From Streptomyces sp. CB02959 (lineage in GTDB: Bacteria > Actinomycetota > Actinomycetes > Streptomycetales > Streptomycetaceae), in assembly GCF_002803155.1 (NCBI RefSeq), contig NZ_NNBP01000032.1, forward strand, positions 1 to 64,000: a DNA stretch of 64,000 nucleotides, in the 5' to 3' direction. This document shows positions 1-9,293 of this stretch, piece by piece. The notes beneath the pieces were generated by a model that worked only from the letters and a program-made list of their open reading frames with translations, searched no databases and was not told the DNA's origin. The translations under genes were made by a program, and so were the position numbers. Every line of letters begins with the position of its first letter. Position 1 is the stretch's first letter.

Positions 1-2910
1 GCCGCCGAGGCGCCCGCGGCCGAGGCGCCGGCGCGCGGTCGCCGCCGGGCGCAGCGGCCGCCGACGGCCGTCTTCCAGGCGCCAGTCTTCGCCGAGCCGA
101 TGTTCCAGACCCCCGAGAGCGCCGCCGCCGCGCACGCCGCCGCCCGTCAGGAGACGGAGACGGTCGTGGAGACGCCGGAAGAGGCGCCCGTGGCCTCCCG
201 CCGCCGGCGTCGCCGCCGCGGTGAGCCGGCCGAGGTCGAGGCAGTGGCGCCCGCGCCGGTCGAGGAGACGTCCGGTGTGAGCACCGGCGCCACCGCCGCG
301 CCCGCCGCCGCCGAAGAGGTGGCCGAGGCCGAGGAGGCCGAGGAGGAGCACGCCGAGGCCGGGACCGGCGAGGACGGCGAGCGTCCCTCGCGCCGCCGCC
401 GTCGGGGCGGTCGTCGCCGTCGCCGCGGTGAGGTGGCCGAGGGTGCCGAGGAGGCTGCCGAGGCCGAAGGCGCCGAGGAGGCCGAGGAGGAGCTGGAGGC
501 CGCCGAAGGCGGCGAGCCGGGCGCCGAGGAGCACGCGGAGGGCGGTGGCAGCACCAGCAGCAGCCGTCGTCGCCGGCGTCGCCGCCGGCGGAGCGGGGAG
601 AGCGGTGACGCCGAGCCCGCGCACGCCGACGACCCGGAGCGTACGGTCGTCAAGGTCCGCGAGCCCCGCAAGAAGGACGAGGGCACCGGCGCCGACGAGG
701 TCCAGTCGATCAAGGGGTCGACGCGCCTGGAGGCCAAGAAGCAGCGCCGCCGGGAGGGGCGTGAGCAGGGCCGCCGCCGGGTGCCGATCATCACCGAGGC
801 GGAGTTCCTGGCGCGCCGGGAGGCCGTCGAGCGCGTGATGGTGGTCCGCCAGAGCGGCGAGCGCACCCAGATCGGCGTCCTGGAGGACGACGTGCTCGTG
901 GAGCACTTCGTCAACAAGGAGCAGGCCACCTCGTACGTCGGCAACGTCTACCTCGGCAAGGTGCAGAACGTCCTGCCGTCGATGGAGGCCGCCTTCGTCG
1001 ACATCGGCAAGGGCCGCAACGCCGTGCTGTACGCGGGCGAGGTCAACTTCGAGGCGCTGGGCATGGCCAACGGGCCGCGCCGCATCGAGACCGCGCTGAA
1101 GTCCGGCCAGTCCGTCCTCGTCCAGGTCACCAAGGACCCGATCGGCCACAAGGGCGCCCGGCTGACCAGCCAGGTCTCGCTGCCCGGCCGCTACCTGGTG
1201 TACGTGCCCGAGGGCTCGATGACCGGTATCAGCCGCAAGCTCCCGGACACCGAGCGCGCCCGGCTGAAGCAGATCCTCAAGAAGATCGTCCCCGAGGACG
1301 CGGGCGTCATCGTGCGCACCGCCGCGGAGGGCGCGAGCGAGGACGAGCTGCGCCGTGACGTGGAGCGGCTCCAGGCGCAGTGGGAAGAGATCCAGAAGAA
1401 GGCGAAGGCGATCTCGACCAGCTCGCCGAGCCTGCTCTACGGCGAGCCGGACATGACCGTCCGGGTCGTCCGGGACATCTTCAACGAGGACTTCTCCAAG
1501 GTCATCGTCAGCGGTGACGACGCCTGGGAGACCATCCACGGCTACGTCTCGCACGTCGCACCGGACCTCGCGGACCGGCTGCAGCGGTGGACCTCCGAGG
1601 TCGACGTCTTCGCGACGTACCGGATCGACGAGCAGCTGATGAAGGCGCTGGACCGCAAGGTCTGGCTGCCCAGCGGCGGGTCGCTGGTGATCGACAAGAC
1701 CGAGGCCATGGTCGTGATCGACGTCAACACCGGGAAGTTCACCGGGCAGGGCGGCAACCTCGAGGAGACCGTCACCCGGAACAACCTGGAGGCGGCCGAG
1801 GAGATCGTGCGCCAGCTGCGGCTGCGCGACCTGGGCGGTATCGTCGTCGTCGACTTCATCGACATGGTCCTGGAGTCCAACCGGGACCTGGTGCTGCGGC
1901 GCCTGCTGGAGTGCCTGGGCCGGGACCGCACCAAGCACCAGGTGGCCGAGGTCACCTCGCTCGGCCTGGTCCAGATGACCCGCAAGCGGGTCGGCCAGGG
2001 GCTGCTGGAGTCCTTCTCCGAGCAGTGCGTGCACTGCAACGGTCGCGGCGTGATCGTCCACATGGACCAGCCGGCGGCCGGTGGCGGCAAGCGCAAGAAG
2101 AAGGGCAAGGCCGGGGCGAACGGTGCCCAGCCGGAGCAGCCCGTCGAGGGTGCGGCAGCGGTGGAGCCGGTGTCCGCACCGGTGGCCGAGGAGGCGGCGC
2201 CGGAACTGGAGCCGGTCGCGGTGACCGAGGCCCAGCTGCAGCCGTCGGTGGACGGCGCCGACGAGTGGTACGGCAGTGCCGCGGAGGCCGAGGCCGCCGC
2301 CACCGGGCGGGGCCGTGGCCGCCGTCGGGTGAGCCGGAAGGTGTCGGCCCCGGCGGGCGCGCCCAAGGCCGCCGAGGAGGCCGCCGCGATCGTGCTGCCG
2401 GCCGCCGAGCCGACCGCCCCGGTCGTGGAGCCGGAGCCCGTCGCCGAGCCCGCTCCGGTCGCCGAGCCCGCACCGTCCCGTCCGCGCCGTCGGGCCGTCC
2501 GTCGGGTGTCCGCTCCGGCGGGTGCACCGGAGGACGCCGGTGACGCCGCGGGGACGATCGTGATCAGCGCGCCGGCGGCCGAGCCGGTGGCCGAGGCGCC
2601 CGTCGAGGCCCCCGAGCAGCCCGCCGAGACCGGCGAGGGTGCGGAGGTCGCCGAGCCGGCGCCCGCGGCGAAGAAGACCGCGAAGAAGGCCACGGCGAAG
2701 AAGGCCCCGGCGAAGAAGACCGCGGCGAAGAAGACCACGGTCAAGAAGACCGCGGCGAAGAAGACCACCACGGCCAAGAAGACGGCGGCGAAGAAGACCA
2801 CCGCCAAGAAGGCCGCGGTCAAGAAGACCACCGCGAAGAAGACCACGACGAAGAAGACCGCGGCGAAGAAGACCGCGGCCGCTTCGGCGTCGTCCTCCGC
2901 GGAGGACTGA
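1..2910 (+). CDS. rne: Ribonuclease E/G (5' end outside window)
   Basis: Endoribonuclease of RNA processing and decay. The open frame runs from base 1 with no start, so the N-terminus lies upstream. Visible order: acidic/Arg-rich low-complexity region (to about residue 270), S1 domain (about 279-380, YLGKVQNVLPSMEAAFVDIG), then the RNase E/G catalytic domain with the metal-binding DVNTGKF (Asp at about residue 574) and VVDFIDM strands, a CVHCNGRG zinc-link motif near residue 676, and a long Ala/Pro/Glu tail ending in many KKTAAK-type lysine repeats. Long basic and acidic arms around the core are typical of actinobacterial RNase E. It is followed by a terminator and then rplU, the usual actinobacterial order. 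Confidence 0.95.
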   Translation, partial: AAEAPAAEAPARGRRRAQRPPTAVFQAPVFAEPMFQTPESAAAAHAAARQETETVVETPEEAPVASRRRRRRRGEPAEVEAVAPAPVEETSGVSTGATAAPAAAEEVAEAEEAEEEHAEAGTGEDGERPSRRRRRGGRRRRRGEVAEGAEEAAEAEGAEEAEEELEAAEGGEPGAEEHAEGGGSTSSSRRRRRRRRRSGESGDAEPAHADDPERTVVKVREPRKKDEGTGADEVQSIKGSTRLEAKKQRRREGREQGRRRVPIITEAEFLARREAVERVMVVRQSGERTQIGVLEDDVLVEHFVNKEQATSYVGNVYLGKVQNVLPSMEAAFVDIGKGRNAVLYAGEVNFEALGMANGPRRIETALKSGQSVLVQVTKDPIGHKGARLTSQVSLPGRYLVYVPEGSMTGISRKLPDTERARLKQILKKIVPEDAGVIVRTAAEGASEDELRRDVERLQAQWEEIQKKAKAISTSSPSLLYGEPDMTVRVVRDIFNEDFSKVIVSGDDAWETIHGYVSHVAPDLADRLQRWTSEVDVFATYRIDEQLMKALDRKVWLPSGGSLVIDKTEAMVVIDVNTGKFTGQGGNLEETVTRNNLEAAEEIVRQLRLRDLGGIVVVDFIDMVLESNRDLVLRRLLECLGRDRTKHQVAEVTSLGLVQMTRKRVGQGLLESFSEQCVHCNGRGVIVHMDQPAAGGGKRKKKGKAGANGAQPEQPVEGAAAVEPVSAPVAEEAAPELEPVAVTEAQLQPSVDGADEWYGSAAEAEAAATGRGRGRRRVSRKVSAPAGAPKAAEEAAAIVLPAAEPTAPVVEPEPVAEPAPVAEPAPSRPRRRAVRRVSAPAGAPEDAGDAAGTIVISAPAAEPVAEAPVEAPEQPAETGEGAEVAEPAPAAKKTAKKATAKKAPAKKTAAKKTTVKKTAAKKTTTAKKTAAKKTTAKKAAVKKTTAKKTTTKKTAAKKTAAASASSSAED

Positions 2911-2917
2911 GCAGTGC

Positions 2918-2957
2918 CCGGCCCCGGACCGTCGCGAGGCGGTCCGGGGCCGGTTTG
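2918..2957 (+). terminator. Terminator after rne
   Basis: A 13-bp perfect GC stem (2918-2930 with 2941-2953) with a 10-nt loop is followed by TTT, 8 nt past the rne stop codon. Confidence 0.75.
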
Positions 2958-2983
2958 ACCCCCTGGTCCAGGCCCCGTAACCT
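2955..2983 (+). promoter_or_regulatory. Promoter of rplU-rpmA
   Basis: TTGACC (2955-2960), a 17-nt spacer and TAACCT (2978-2983) match the housekeeping consensus. Transcription would start near 2990, giving a leader of about 165 nt before rplU, long enough for a ribosomal-protein leader. I recognise no specific known leader fold. Confidence 0.6.
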
Positions 2984-3156
2984 GGACCGTCGGTGTCTGC
3001 GTGACACCACCCCCTTCTGAGCAAACACCTCTCGGCCTCGCCGAGGGAGGCCGCTCGTCCCGCTCGTGGTCCACGGGTCGGATTCCACGGGACGTCCCTG
3101 AGCCCGTGAGAGCAGCTGGCATCAGAGGATCCGTATCTAACGAGAGAGAGTTCCGC

Positions 3157-3477
3157 GTGTACGCGATCGTGCGCACCGGCGGACGCCAGCAGAAGGTTGC
3201 TGTTGGCGACGTCATCGAGGTTGACCGCATTTCCACCAGCAAGGTCGGCGACACCGTCGAGCTCTCCACGCTGCTGGTCGTCGACGGTGACGCGGTCACC
3301 AGCGACCCGTGGGTCCTCGCCGGCGTGAAGGTCCAGGCCGAGGTCGTGGACCACCACAAGGGCGACAAGATCCGGATCCAGAAGTACAAGAACAAGACCG
3401 GTTACAAGAAGCGGATCGGCCACCGCCAGCTCCACACGGCGCTGAAGATCACCGGCATCGACGCTCCGGCGAAGTAA
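3157..3477 (+). CDS. rplU: 50S ribosomal protein L21
   Basis: 106-residue L21, a structural protein of the large subunit that contacts 23S rRNA. The GTG start gives the family N-terminus VYAIVRTGGRQQKV and is preceded by a purine-rich GAGAGAGAG. The family's basic C-terminal stretch (KIRIQKYKNKTGYKKRIGHRQ) is present and the length is normal. It lies 14 bp upstream of rpmA and is surely co-transcribed with it. An upstream in-frame extension to 3001 exists but has no homologous character. Confidence 0.97.
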   Translation: MYAIVRTGGRQQKVAVGDVIEVDRISTSKVGDTVELSTLLVVDGDAVTSDPWVLAGVKVQAEVVDHHKGDKIRIQKYKNKTGYKKRIGHRQLHTALKITGIDAPAK

Positions 3478-3491
3478 GGGACTGAGGAGAC

Positions 3492-3749
3492 ATGGCACAT
3501 AAGAAGGGCGCATCGTCCACTCGGAACGGTCGCGATTCCAATGCTCAGCGGCTCGGCGTGAAGCGCTTCGGCGGTCAGGCCGTGCTCGCCGGTGAGATTC
3601 TGGTCCGCCAGCGTGGCACGCACTTCCACCCGGGCACGGGCGTCGGTCGCGGTGGCGACGACACCCTGTTCGCCTTGCAGCCCGGCGCGGTGCAGTTCGG
3701 CACCTTCCGCGGCCGCAAGGTCGTGAACATCGTTCCGGTCGCCGAGTAA
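3492..3749 (+). CDS. rpmA: 50S ribosomal protein L27
   Basis: 85-residue L27, whose N-terminal tail reaches the peptidyl transferase centre. It begins MAHKKGASSTRNGRDS, without the cleavable extension seen in Firmicutes, and contains the family block GVKRFGGQAVLAGEILVRQRG. The RBS is GAGGAG, 5 nt before the ATG. It is second gene of the rplU-rpmA unit and is followed by a strong hairpin. Confidence 0.98.
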   Translation: MAHKKGASSTRNGRDSNAQRLGVKRFGGQAVLAGEILVRQRGTHFHPGTGVGRGGDDTLFALQPGAVQFGTFRGRKVVNIVPVAE

Positions 3750-3785
3750 TCTCGGCCCGGACGACACACGTCGACAGCACGTCAG

Positions 3786-3836
3786 GGGCGGACCGTCTCT
3801 TCTCGCGCCAAGCGGGAAGAACGGTCCGCCCTTGGC
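3786..3836 (+). terminator. Terminator between rpmA and obgE
   Basis: GGGCGGACCGT at 3786-3796 pairs with ACGGTCCGCCC at 3821-3831, with an inner TCTTCTCGC/GCGGGAAGA pairing and a following CTTGG. It separates the ribosomal genes from obgE. Confidence 0.7.
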
Positions 3837-3941
3837 GCGTTATGCAGAAGACATTCCCGATCTACGCATGGCATTCCCGGGCGTAGGCGGATATCTCGCA
3901 CAGTACGAAGACACCCCCGCTGACCTGGAGGCATCCCCACC

Positions 3942-5378
3942 ATGACCACCTTCGTGGACCGCGTCGAGCTGAACGTCGCCGCGGGTAACGGAGGCCACGG
4001 CTGCGCCTCCGTTCACCGGGAGAAGTTCAAGCCGCTCGGCGGCCCCGACGGCGGCAACGGCGGCCGCGGCGGCGATGTGATCCTGGTCGTCGACCAGGAC
4101 GTCACCACGCTCCTCGACTACCACCACCACCCGCACCGCAAGGCCACCAACGGCCAGCCGGGCGCGGGCGACAACCGCGAGGGCAAGAACGGCAAGGACC
4201 TGATCCTGCCGGTGCCCGACGGCACCGTCGTCCTGGACCGGAACGGCGAGGTGCTGGCCGACCTGGTGGGCCAGGGCACCCAGTTCGTCGCCGGCCAGGG
4301 CGGCCGCGGGGGGCTGGGCAACGCCGCGCTGTCCTCGGCCCGCCGCAAGGCCCCCGGCTTCGCGCTGCTCGGCGAGCCCGGCGAGTCCCGCGACATCGTG
4401 CTGGAGCTGAAGACCGTCGCGGACGTCGCGCTGGTCGGCTACCCCAGCGCCGGCAAGTCCTCGCTGATCTCGGTGCTTTCGGCCGCCAAGCCGAAGATCG
4501 CCGACTACCCGTTCACGACGCTGGTGCCCAACCTCGGCGTGGTGACCGCCGGAGCGACGGTCTACACCATCGCCGACGTCCCCGGCCTGATCCCCGGCGC
4601 CAGCCAGGGCAGGGGCCTGGGCCTGGAGTTCCTGCGGCACGTCGAGCGCTGCGAGGTGCTGGTGCACGTCCTGGACACCGCCACCCTGGAGTCGGACCGC
4701 GACCCGGTCTCCGACCTCGACGTCATCGAGGCGGAGCTGGCCCAGTACGGCGGCCTCGGCGACCGGCCGCGGGTGGTCGTCCTCAACAAGGTCGACATCC
4801 CCGACGGCAAGGACCTCGCCGACATGATCCGCCCGGACCTGGAGGAGCGCGGCTACCGCGTCTTCGAGGTCTCCGCGGTCGCCCGCCAGGGCCTCAAGGA
4901 GCTGTCGTACGCCCTGGCGGACATCGTCGCCACGGCGCGGGCCGCCAAGCCGGCCCAGGAGGCCACCCGCATCGTGATCCGCCCCAAGGCGGTGGACGAC
5001 GCGGGCTTCACGGTCACCCAGGAGGACGACGGCCTCTTCCGCGTCCGGGGCGAGAAGCCCGAGCGCTGGGTCCGCCAGACCGACTTCAACAACGACGAGG
5101 CGGTGGGCTACCTCGCCGACCGGCTCAACCGACTGGGCGTGGAGGACGCGCTCCTCAAGGCCGGCGCCCGCGCCATGGACGGCGTGGCGATCGGCTCCGA
5201 CGAGGACGCCGTGGTCTTCGACTGGGAGCCGTCGATGTCGGCCGGTGCGGAGATGCTCGGCCGCCGCGGTGAGGACCACCGCTTCGAGGCCCCGCGCCCG
5301 GCGGCCCAGCGGCGCCGCGACCGCGACGCGGAGCGCGACGAGGCGCAGGGCGAGTACGACGGCTTCTCGCCGTTCTAG
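3942..5378 (+). CDS. obgE: GTPase Obg/CgtA
   Basis: 478-residue Obg GTPase, essential for late 50S assembly and linked in Streptomyces to the onset of differentiation. An N-terminal Obg fold with glycine-rich loops (GGPDGGNGGRGGDV) is followed by the G domain: P-loop GYPSAGKSS (about 166-173), switch DVPGLIPGAS, and NKVD. A C-terminal OCT domain and an acidic/Arg tail follow. The ATG start has CTGGAGG upstream. obg lies downstream of rpmA in the conserved actinobacterial order, and a strong bidirectional hairpin follows. Confidence 0.97.
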   Translation: MTTFVDRVELNVAAGNGGHGCASVHREKFKPLGGPDGGNGGRGGDVILVVDQDVTTLLDYHHHPHRKATNGQPGAGDNREGKNGKDLILPVPDGTVVLDRNGEVLADLVGQGTQFVAGQGGRGGLGNAALSSARRKAPGFALLGEPGESRDIVLELKTVADVALVGYPSAGKSSLISVLSAAKPKIADYPFTTLVPNLGVVTAGATVYTIADVPGLIPGASQGRGLGLEFLRHVERCEVLVHVLDTATLESDRDPVSDLDVIEAELAQYGGLGDRPRVVVLNKVDIPDGKDLADMIRPDLEERGYRVFEVSAVARQGLKELSYALADIVATARAAKPAQEATRIVIRPKAVDDAGFTVTQEDDGLFRVRGEKPERWVRQTDFNNDEAVGYLADRLNRLGVEDALLKAGARAMDGVAIGSDEDAVVFDWEPSMSAGAEMLGRRGEDHRFEAPRPAAQRRRDRDAERDEAQGEYDGFSPF

Positions 5379-5406
5379 GCCGCTTCGGCCAGTCCGGCCG
5401 GAGTAC

Positions 5407-5458
5407 GGAAACGGGCAGGCCCCGGGAGGAACGCTCCTCCCGGGGCCTGCCCGTTTCC
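5407..5458. terminator. Bidirectional terminator
   Basis: A 24-bp near-perfect inverted repeat (5407-5430 with 5435-5458) with a 4-nt loop lies between the convergent obgE and the minus-strand glycerophosphotransferase gene. It can serve both strands. Confidence 0.85.
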
Positions 5459-5486
5459 GCGGGGCCGTGCACGGCCCGCTGCGGGC

Positions 5487-7574
5487 TCAGACGGCGGCGG
5501 TGGCGCCCGGGGCGCCGCCGGAGCCGTGGCGGGCCGTCTCGGTGCCGGTCACGCCCTGCTGCGAGCGCTGCACGGGGATGCCCGACAGCCGGCTCTCCAT
5601 CCGGCGCCGCCGCTCGTCGGCCTGGACGCACAGGTCCACCGCGGCCTCGTTGAAGCGGACCGTCGACGGCGGGTCGGACGGGCCGAGCAGGTGCTCCTTG
5701 AGTTCGGCGCGGGCCGCGGCCAGGCCGTCCCGCCCCGGGTCGCGTACCGCTTCGAGGAGCGCGGGCACGCCGGCCGCGTCGGGCGTGAGGACGGTGGCCG
5801 CGCGCACGGTCGGGAAGTTCGCCCGGAAGTCGTCCTCGGCCAGCCCGGAGGTGTTGGCGACCGCGTACGGCTTCTCGCTGGTCAGGTAGTCGGAGACCAC
5901 GCTGGAGACGTCGCTGATCAGCAGGTCCGCCTGGTTGAAGCAGCTGAAGATGCCGGGGCGCACGGTGGTGATGACGCGGTGCTCCCACTCCGGGAAGGAG
6001 TTCCAGTACGCCTCCTCCCAGGCGGCGACGGCGGCCTCGACGGCGGCCGCGCGGCCTTCCTCGGGGGTGCTCTGGAGCCGCATCCGCTCCAGTTCGTCGG
6101 CGCTCTTGCGGAAGTCGGCGGTGGTCAGCCGGTCCAGTTCGGCGGTGCGGCGGGCCAGTTCGACGGCGGTCTCGGGGCCGGGCAGCGCGCCGCAGCGCCG
6201 GGCGCCGGCCTCCGCGATCATGGCCTGGATACGGGCGTTGGCGGCGCCGGCCCGCGGGTCCACCGAGCCGGTCATCGGGTGCGGCTTGTACAGCAGGCGC
6301 ACGGAAGGGTCGGCGAGCAGGGCGCGGACGATGTTCTCGCCGGCCAGGATCACCGAGGTGTTGCCCGGGTTGCCGTCCCAGCCCTCCCAGGTGGGGGCGT
6401 AGAGCACGGTGGTGTACCGGCCGAGCGGGGCGCCCTCGTGGGGCCGGATCGACGCCAGCTGGGGGCGGCCGACCTCGACGACGTCCTTGTCCTCGATGCC
6501 GATGTCGGCGAGCTGGTAGCGGTCCCGGGCGGCCGGACCGGCCACCCACACCTCGTCGTACGCCTTGGCGTACGGGTTGCAGGAGGAGAGCTTGTCGCTC
6601 TCGCCGTGGTTGATGAAGGCGTGTTTGATGGAGGGGATCCGCAGGATCTGCGAGGTCTTGCCGGAGTTCGCCGGGTGCAGCAGCACCTTGAGGGTGGAGT
6701 GCTCCAGGCGCATCAGGTGGGCGACCTTGGGGATGCAGACGATCGGGATGTCGGTGGCCTCGATCTTCTGCACCATGAAGCGCTCGCGGAGCACGATGAT
6801 CGGCTTGCCGTCCAGCCCGGCCAGGGTGCTCAGCCACATGTTGGCCTGGTAGGCGGAGGAGGAGCCGCCGGAGAAGTACATGCCGACCGTCGGCCGGTAG
6901 GCCGCCAGCCAGTCGTCCAGCCATTCCAGGGCGCGCTGCTCGCCGACGACCTGCTTGCCGGGCAGCAGCCAGGTGCTCAGGTAGAGGGTGCCGCCGGCGG
7001 AGAGCAGCACGGCGACGCCGATGCCGATGCCGCCCCAGAAGGCGTTGCCGGTGACCGCGGTGACCATTATTCCGGCCGTGGTGGGCACCGAGAAGCGCAG
7101 CAGCCGCCGGCCGGTCTGGCGGTAGAGGAGCCGCGGCGGGGCGTCGGTGAGTCCCAGCGTGCCGGCGTCGATGTTGCGGGTGACGAGCGGCAGGCTCCGG
7201 GAGCGGCGGACCAGGACCGCGACCGCCTGGCACACGAAGTGGGTGCCGTAGAAGGCGAGCAGGGTGATGGTCAGGGGGGCCTGCTCCTCCAGGGGGTTGA
7301 TGCCGTCGATGTGCAGCAGGCCGACCAGCATCAGCATGTCCCGCAGCAGTTGACGCACCGTCACGTCGAAGCGGATCCGGCCGAGTAGGGCGAGCAGACC
7401 GGGCTGCTGGTGCTGGAGAACCAGGTCGAGAACCAGGTTGACCACTGACGCTGCGATGAACAGCGGAATGACGGGCAGCAGCGCGCCGATCAGCTGGGCG
7501 GTGAACGCGACCATCATCGCGAAGAGCGCCGCGAGCTGGACGGCTCGTCTGGGGGCGATTCCGGCGGAAGGCAC
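5487..7574 (-). CDS. Membrane protein with CDP-glycerol glycerophosphotransferase domain
   Basis: 695 residues with a GTG start. The N-terminal third holds several hydrophobic spans (about residues 11-50, 75-125 and 155-205); the rest is a GT-B-like CDP-glycerol glycerophosphotransferase domain (TagF/TagB type). Visible signatures are HPANSGKTSQILRIPSIKHAFINHGES, VLYAPTWEG, LLYKPHP and ADLLISDVSSVVSDYL. The family transfers glycerol-phosphate or similar polyol phosphates in teichoic acid or glycopolymer synthesis at the membrane. Known members usually lack so many spans; this fusion form is common in Streptomyces. It is transcribed towards obgE and away from proB. Exact substrate is unknown. 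Confidence 0.85.
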   Translation of the reverse strand: MPSAGIAPRRAVQLAALFAMMVAFTAQLIGALLPVIPLFIAASVVNLVLDLVLQHQQPGLLALLGRIRFDVTVRQLLRDMLMLVGLLHIDGINPLEEQAPLTITLLAFYGTHFVCQAVAVLVRRSRSLPLVTRNIDAGTLGLTDAPPRLLYRQTGRRLLRFSVPTTAGIMVTAVTGNAFWGGIGIGVAVLLSAGGTLYLSTWLLPGKQVVGEQRALEWLDDWLAAYRPTVGMYFSGGSSSAYQANMWLSTLAGLDGKPIIVLRERFMVQKIEATDIPIVCIPKVAHLMRLEHSTLKVLLHPANSGKTSQILRIPSIKHAFINHGESDKLSSCNPYAKAYDEVWVAGPAARDRYQLADIGIEDKDVVEVGRPQLASIRPHEGAPLGRYTTVLYAPTWEGWDGNPGNTSVILAGENIVRALLADPSVRLLYKPHPMTGSVDPRAGAANARIQAMIAEAGARRCGALPGPETAVELARRTAELDRLTTADFRKSADELERMRLQSTPEEGRAAAVEAAVAAWEEAYWNSFPEWEHRVITTVRPGIFSCFNQADLLISDVSSVVSDYLTSEKPYAVANTSGLAEDDFRANFPTVRAATVLTPDAAGVPALLEAVRDPGRDGLAAARAELKEHLLGPSDPPSTVRFNEAAVDLCVQADERRRRMESRLSGIPVQRSQQGVTGTETARHGSGGAPGATAAV

Positions 7575-7683
7575 GGGGGAGGGCTCCTGGCAGCAGAAAG
7601 GTCATGGGGGGAGGCCGGGGACGGCGGCCGGGTCCCGCGCTGCGACGCCGCCGGAGCGGCGAAACGGGACCGATGGACACCCG

Positions 7684-7713
7684 ACCGTATGACCTCGTTG
7701 GCCTTGGTGACAA
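7684..7713 (-). promoter_or_regulatory. Promoter of the glycerophosphotransferase gene
   Basis: On the minus strand TTGTCA (7713-7708), an 18-nt spacer and TACGGT (7689-7684) lie about 110 nt upstream of the GTG start. The 365-bp gap 7575-7939 holds no gene and is less GC-rich than its surroundings; otherwise only the proB upstream region is in it. Confidence 0.5.
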
Positions 7714-7939
7714 TCTGCTGTGGCTCTCTTCGCCGCGAAACGGACCAATCGAACGCAACCTTCGAGTGTCATTTTCCGTCTTAGCTCTTTACGGCCCGAC
7801 CTCCTCGCCGCGGTATCGGGGTGTCCGCCGGGACGTCCGCCAGGCGATATGGCGAGGCGTCCGCCGGGGGTGCTGCCGTAGATTGCGGCTGTACGGGGTT
7901 CCGTACGGCAGCGGGTTCGGCGAGCACAGGGGTGTACAG

Positions 7940-9058
7940 GTGGCAGGGGCAAGGCAGGACGTGGCAGACGCCCGCCGGATCGTGGTGAAGGTCGGCTCGT
8001 CCTCGCTGACCACGGCCACGGGAGGACTGGACGCGGACCGGGTCGACGCCCTGGTGGACGTCCTGGCCAAGCATCAGGACAAGGAGATCGTGCTGGTCTC
8101 CTCCGGTGCCATCGCCGCCGGCCTCGCCCCGCTGGGACTCGACCGCCGCCCCCGCGACCTCGCCCGGCAGCAGGCCGCCGCGAGCGTCGGCCAGGGCCTG
8201 CTGGTCGCCCGCTACACCGCGTCCTTCGCCCGCTACGGCCGCCGGGTCGGCCAGGTGCTGCTGACCTCCGACGACACCAGCCGCCGGGCCCACTACCGCA
8301 ACGCCTGCCGCACCCTCGACCAGCTGCTGGCCATGGGGGCGGTGCCGATCGTCAACGAGAACGACACCGTCGCCACCGACGAGATCCGCTTCGGCGACAA
8401 CGACCGGCTGGCCGCCCTCGTCGCCCACCTCGTCCGCGCCGACCTGCTGATCCTCCTCTCCGACGTGGACGGCCTCTACGACGGCAACCCGTCCACTCCC
8501 GGCACCTCCCGGATAGACGTGGTCACCGGCCCCAAGGACCTGGAGGGCGTCTCCATCGGGAGCGCCGGGAAGTCCGGCGTCGGGACCGGCGGCATGGTCA
8601 CCAAGGTCGAGGCGGCCCGGATCGCGGCCGCGGCCGGCATCCCGGTCGTGCTCACCTCCACCGTGCACGCCGCCGACGCGCTGGCCGGCGCCGCCACCGG
8701 CACCCACTTCCTGCGCACCGGCCGCCGCTCCGCGGACCGGCTGCTGTGGCTGGCGCACGCCTCCACGCCGCAGGGCGCCCTGGTGCTGGACGACGGCGCG
8801 GTGCGGGCCGTCGTCGAACGGAACTCCTCACTGCTGCCGGCCGGCATCTCCGCCGTCGAGGGCGAGTTCTCCGCCGGGGACCCGATCGAGCTGCGGGACG
8901 CCGCCGGTCACCCGGTCGCCCGTGGGGTGGTCAACTTCGACGCCCGGGAAATCCCCCGATTGATTGGTCGTTCCACCCGGGATCTGGCCCGCGAGCTCGG
9001 ACCGGCGTATGAGCGCGAGGTCGTGCACCGCGATGACCTGGTGCTGCTGCACCACTGA
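7940..9058 (+). CDS. proB: Glutamate 5-kinase
   Basis: 372 residues. It phosphorylates L-glutamate to glutamyl-5-phosphate, the first step of proline synthesis. An amino-acid kinase domain begins at RIVVKVGSSSL and includes VLVSSGAIAAG, VNENDTVA and LSDVDGLY; a C-terminal PUA domain begins at about residue 275. The GTG at 7940 is chosen because the family motif starts 14 residues later; the frame is open far upstream without homologous sequence. proA follows after one small gene. Confidence 0.96.
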   Translation: MAGARQDVADARRIVVKVGSSSLTTATGGLDADRVDALVDVLAKHQDKEIVLVSSGAIAAGLAPLGLDRRPRDLARQQAAASVGQGLLVARYTASFARYGRRVGQVLLTSDDTSRRAHYRNACRTLDQLLAMGAVPIVNENDTVATDEIRFGDNDRLAALVAHLVRADLLILLSDVDGLYDGNPSTPGTSRIDVVTGPKDLEGVSIGSAGKSGVGTGGMVTKVEAARIAAAAGIPVVLTSTVHAADALAGAATGTHFLRTGRRSADRLLWLAHASTPQGALVLDDGAVRAVVERNSSLLPAGISAVEGEFSAGDPIELRDAAGHPVARGVVNFDAREIPRLIGRSTRDLARELGPAYEREVVHRDDLVLLHH

Positions 9059-9293
9059 GCCGCCCCCGGCGGGTCCCCGGCGCGGCTCGAACGGGGCCGG
9101 CCTTCATCAGCCTTTCACCGGGGACCTTCGGCAAAACGGCCCCGCGAGCGGCCGCGGACTGGTCAACTTTGTTGCGGGGGCGCCGCAGCGGGGCGGCGCC
9201 CGCAGCGCGCGAGCGCAGGCGTCGAAGGACGACCGCACCAGTCGGCTCCGCACCTCGAAGGGGCGGAGCGATTCGCATCACAGGAGGCCGCCG

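Noticed and set aside
2650..2890. Lysine-rich repeat tract as a separate histone-like gene
   Set aside because: It is in frame with, and the C-terminal tail of, the RNase E/G protein; no start or RBS lies within it.
5155..7758. Very long minus-strand open frame overlapping the glycerophosphotransferase gene in another frame
   Set aside because: It lacks family motifs and has the Arg/Pro/Gly composition of a GC-rich shadow; the frame at 5487-7574 has clear TagF motifs.
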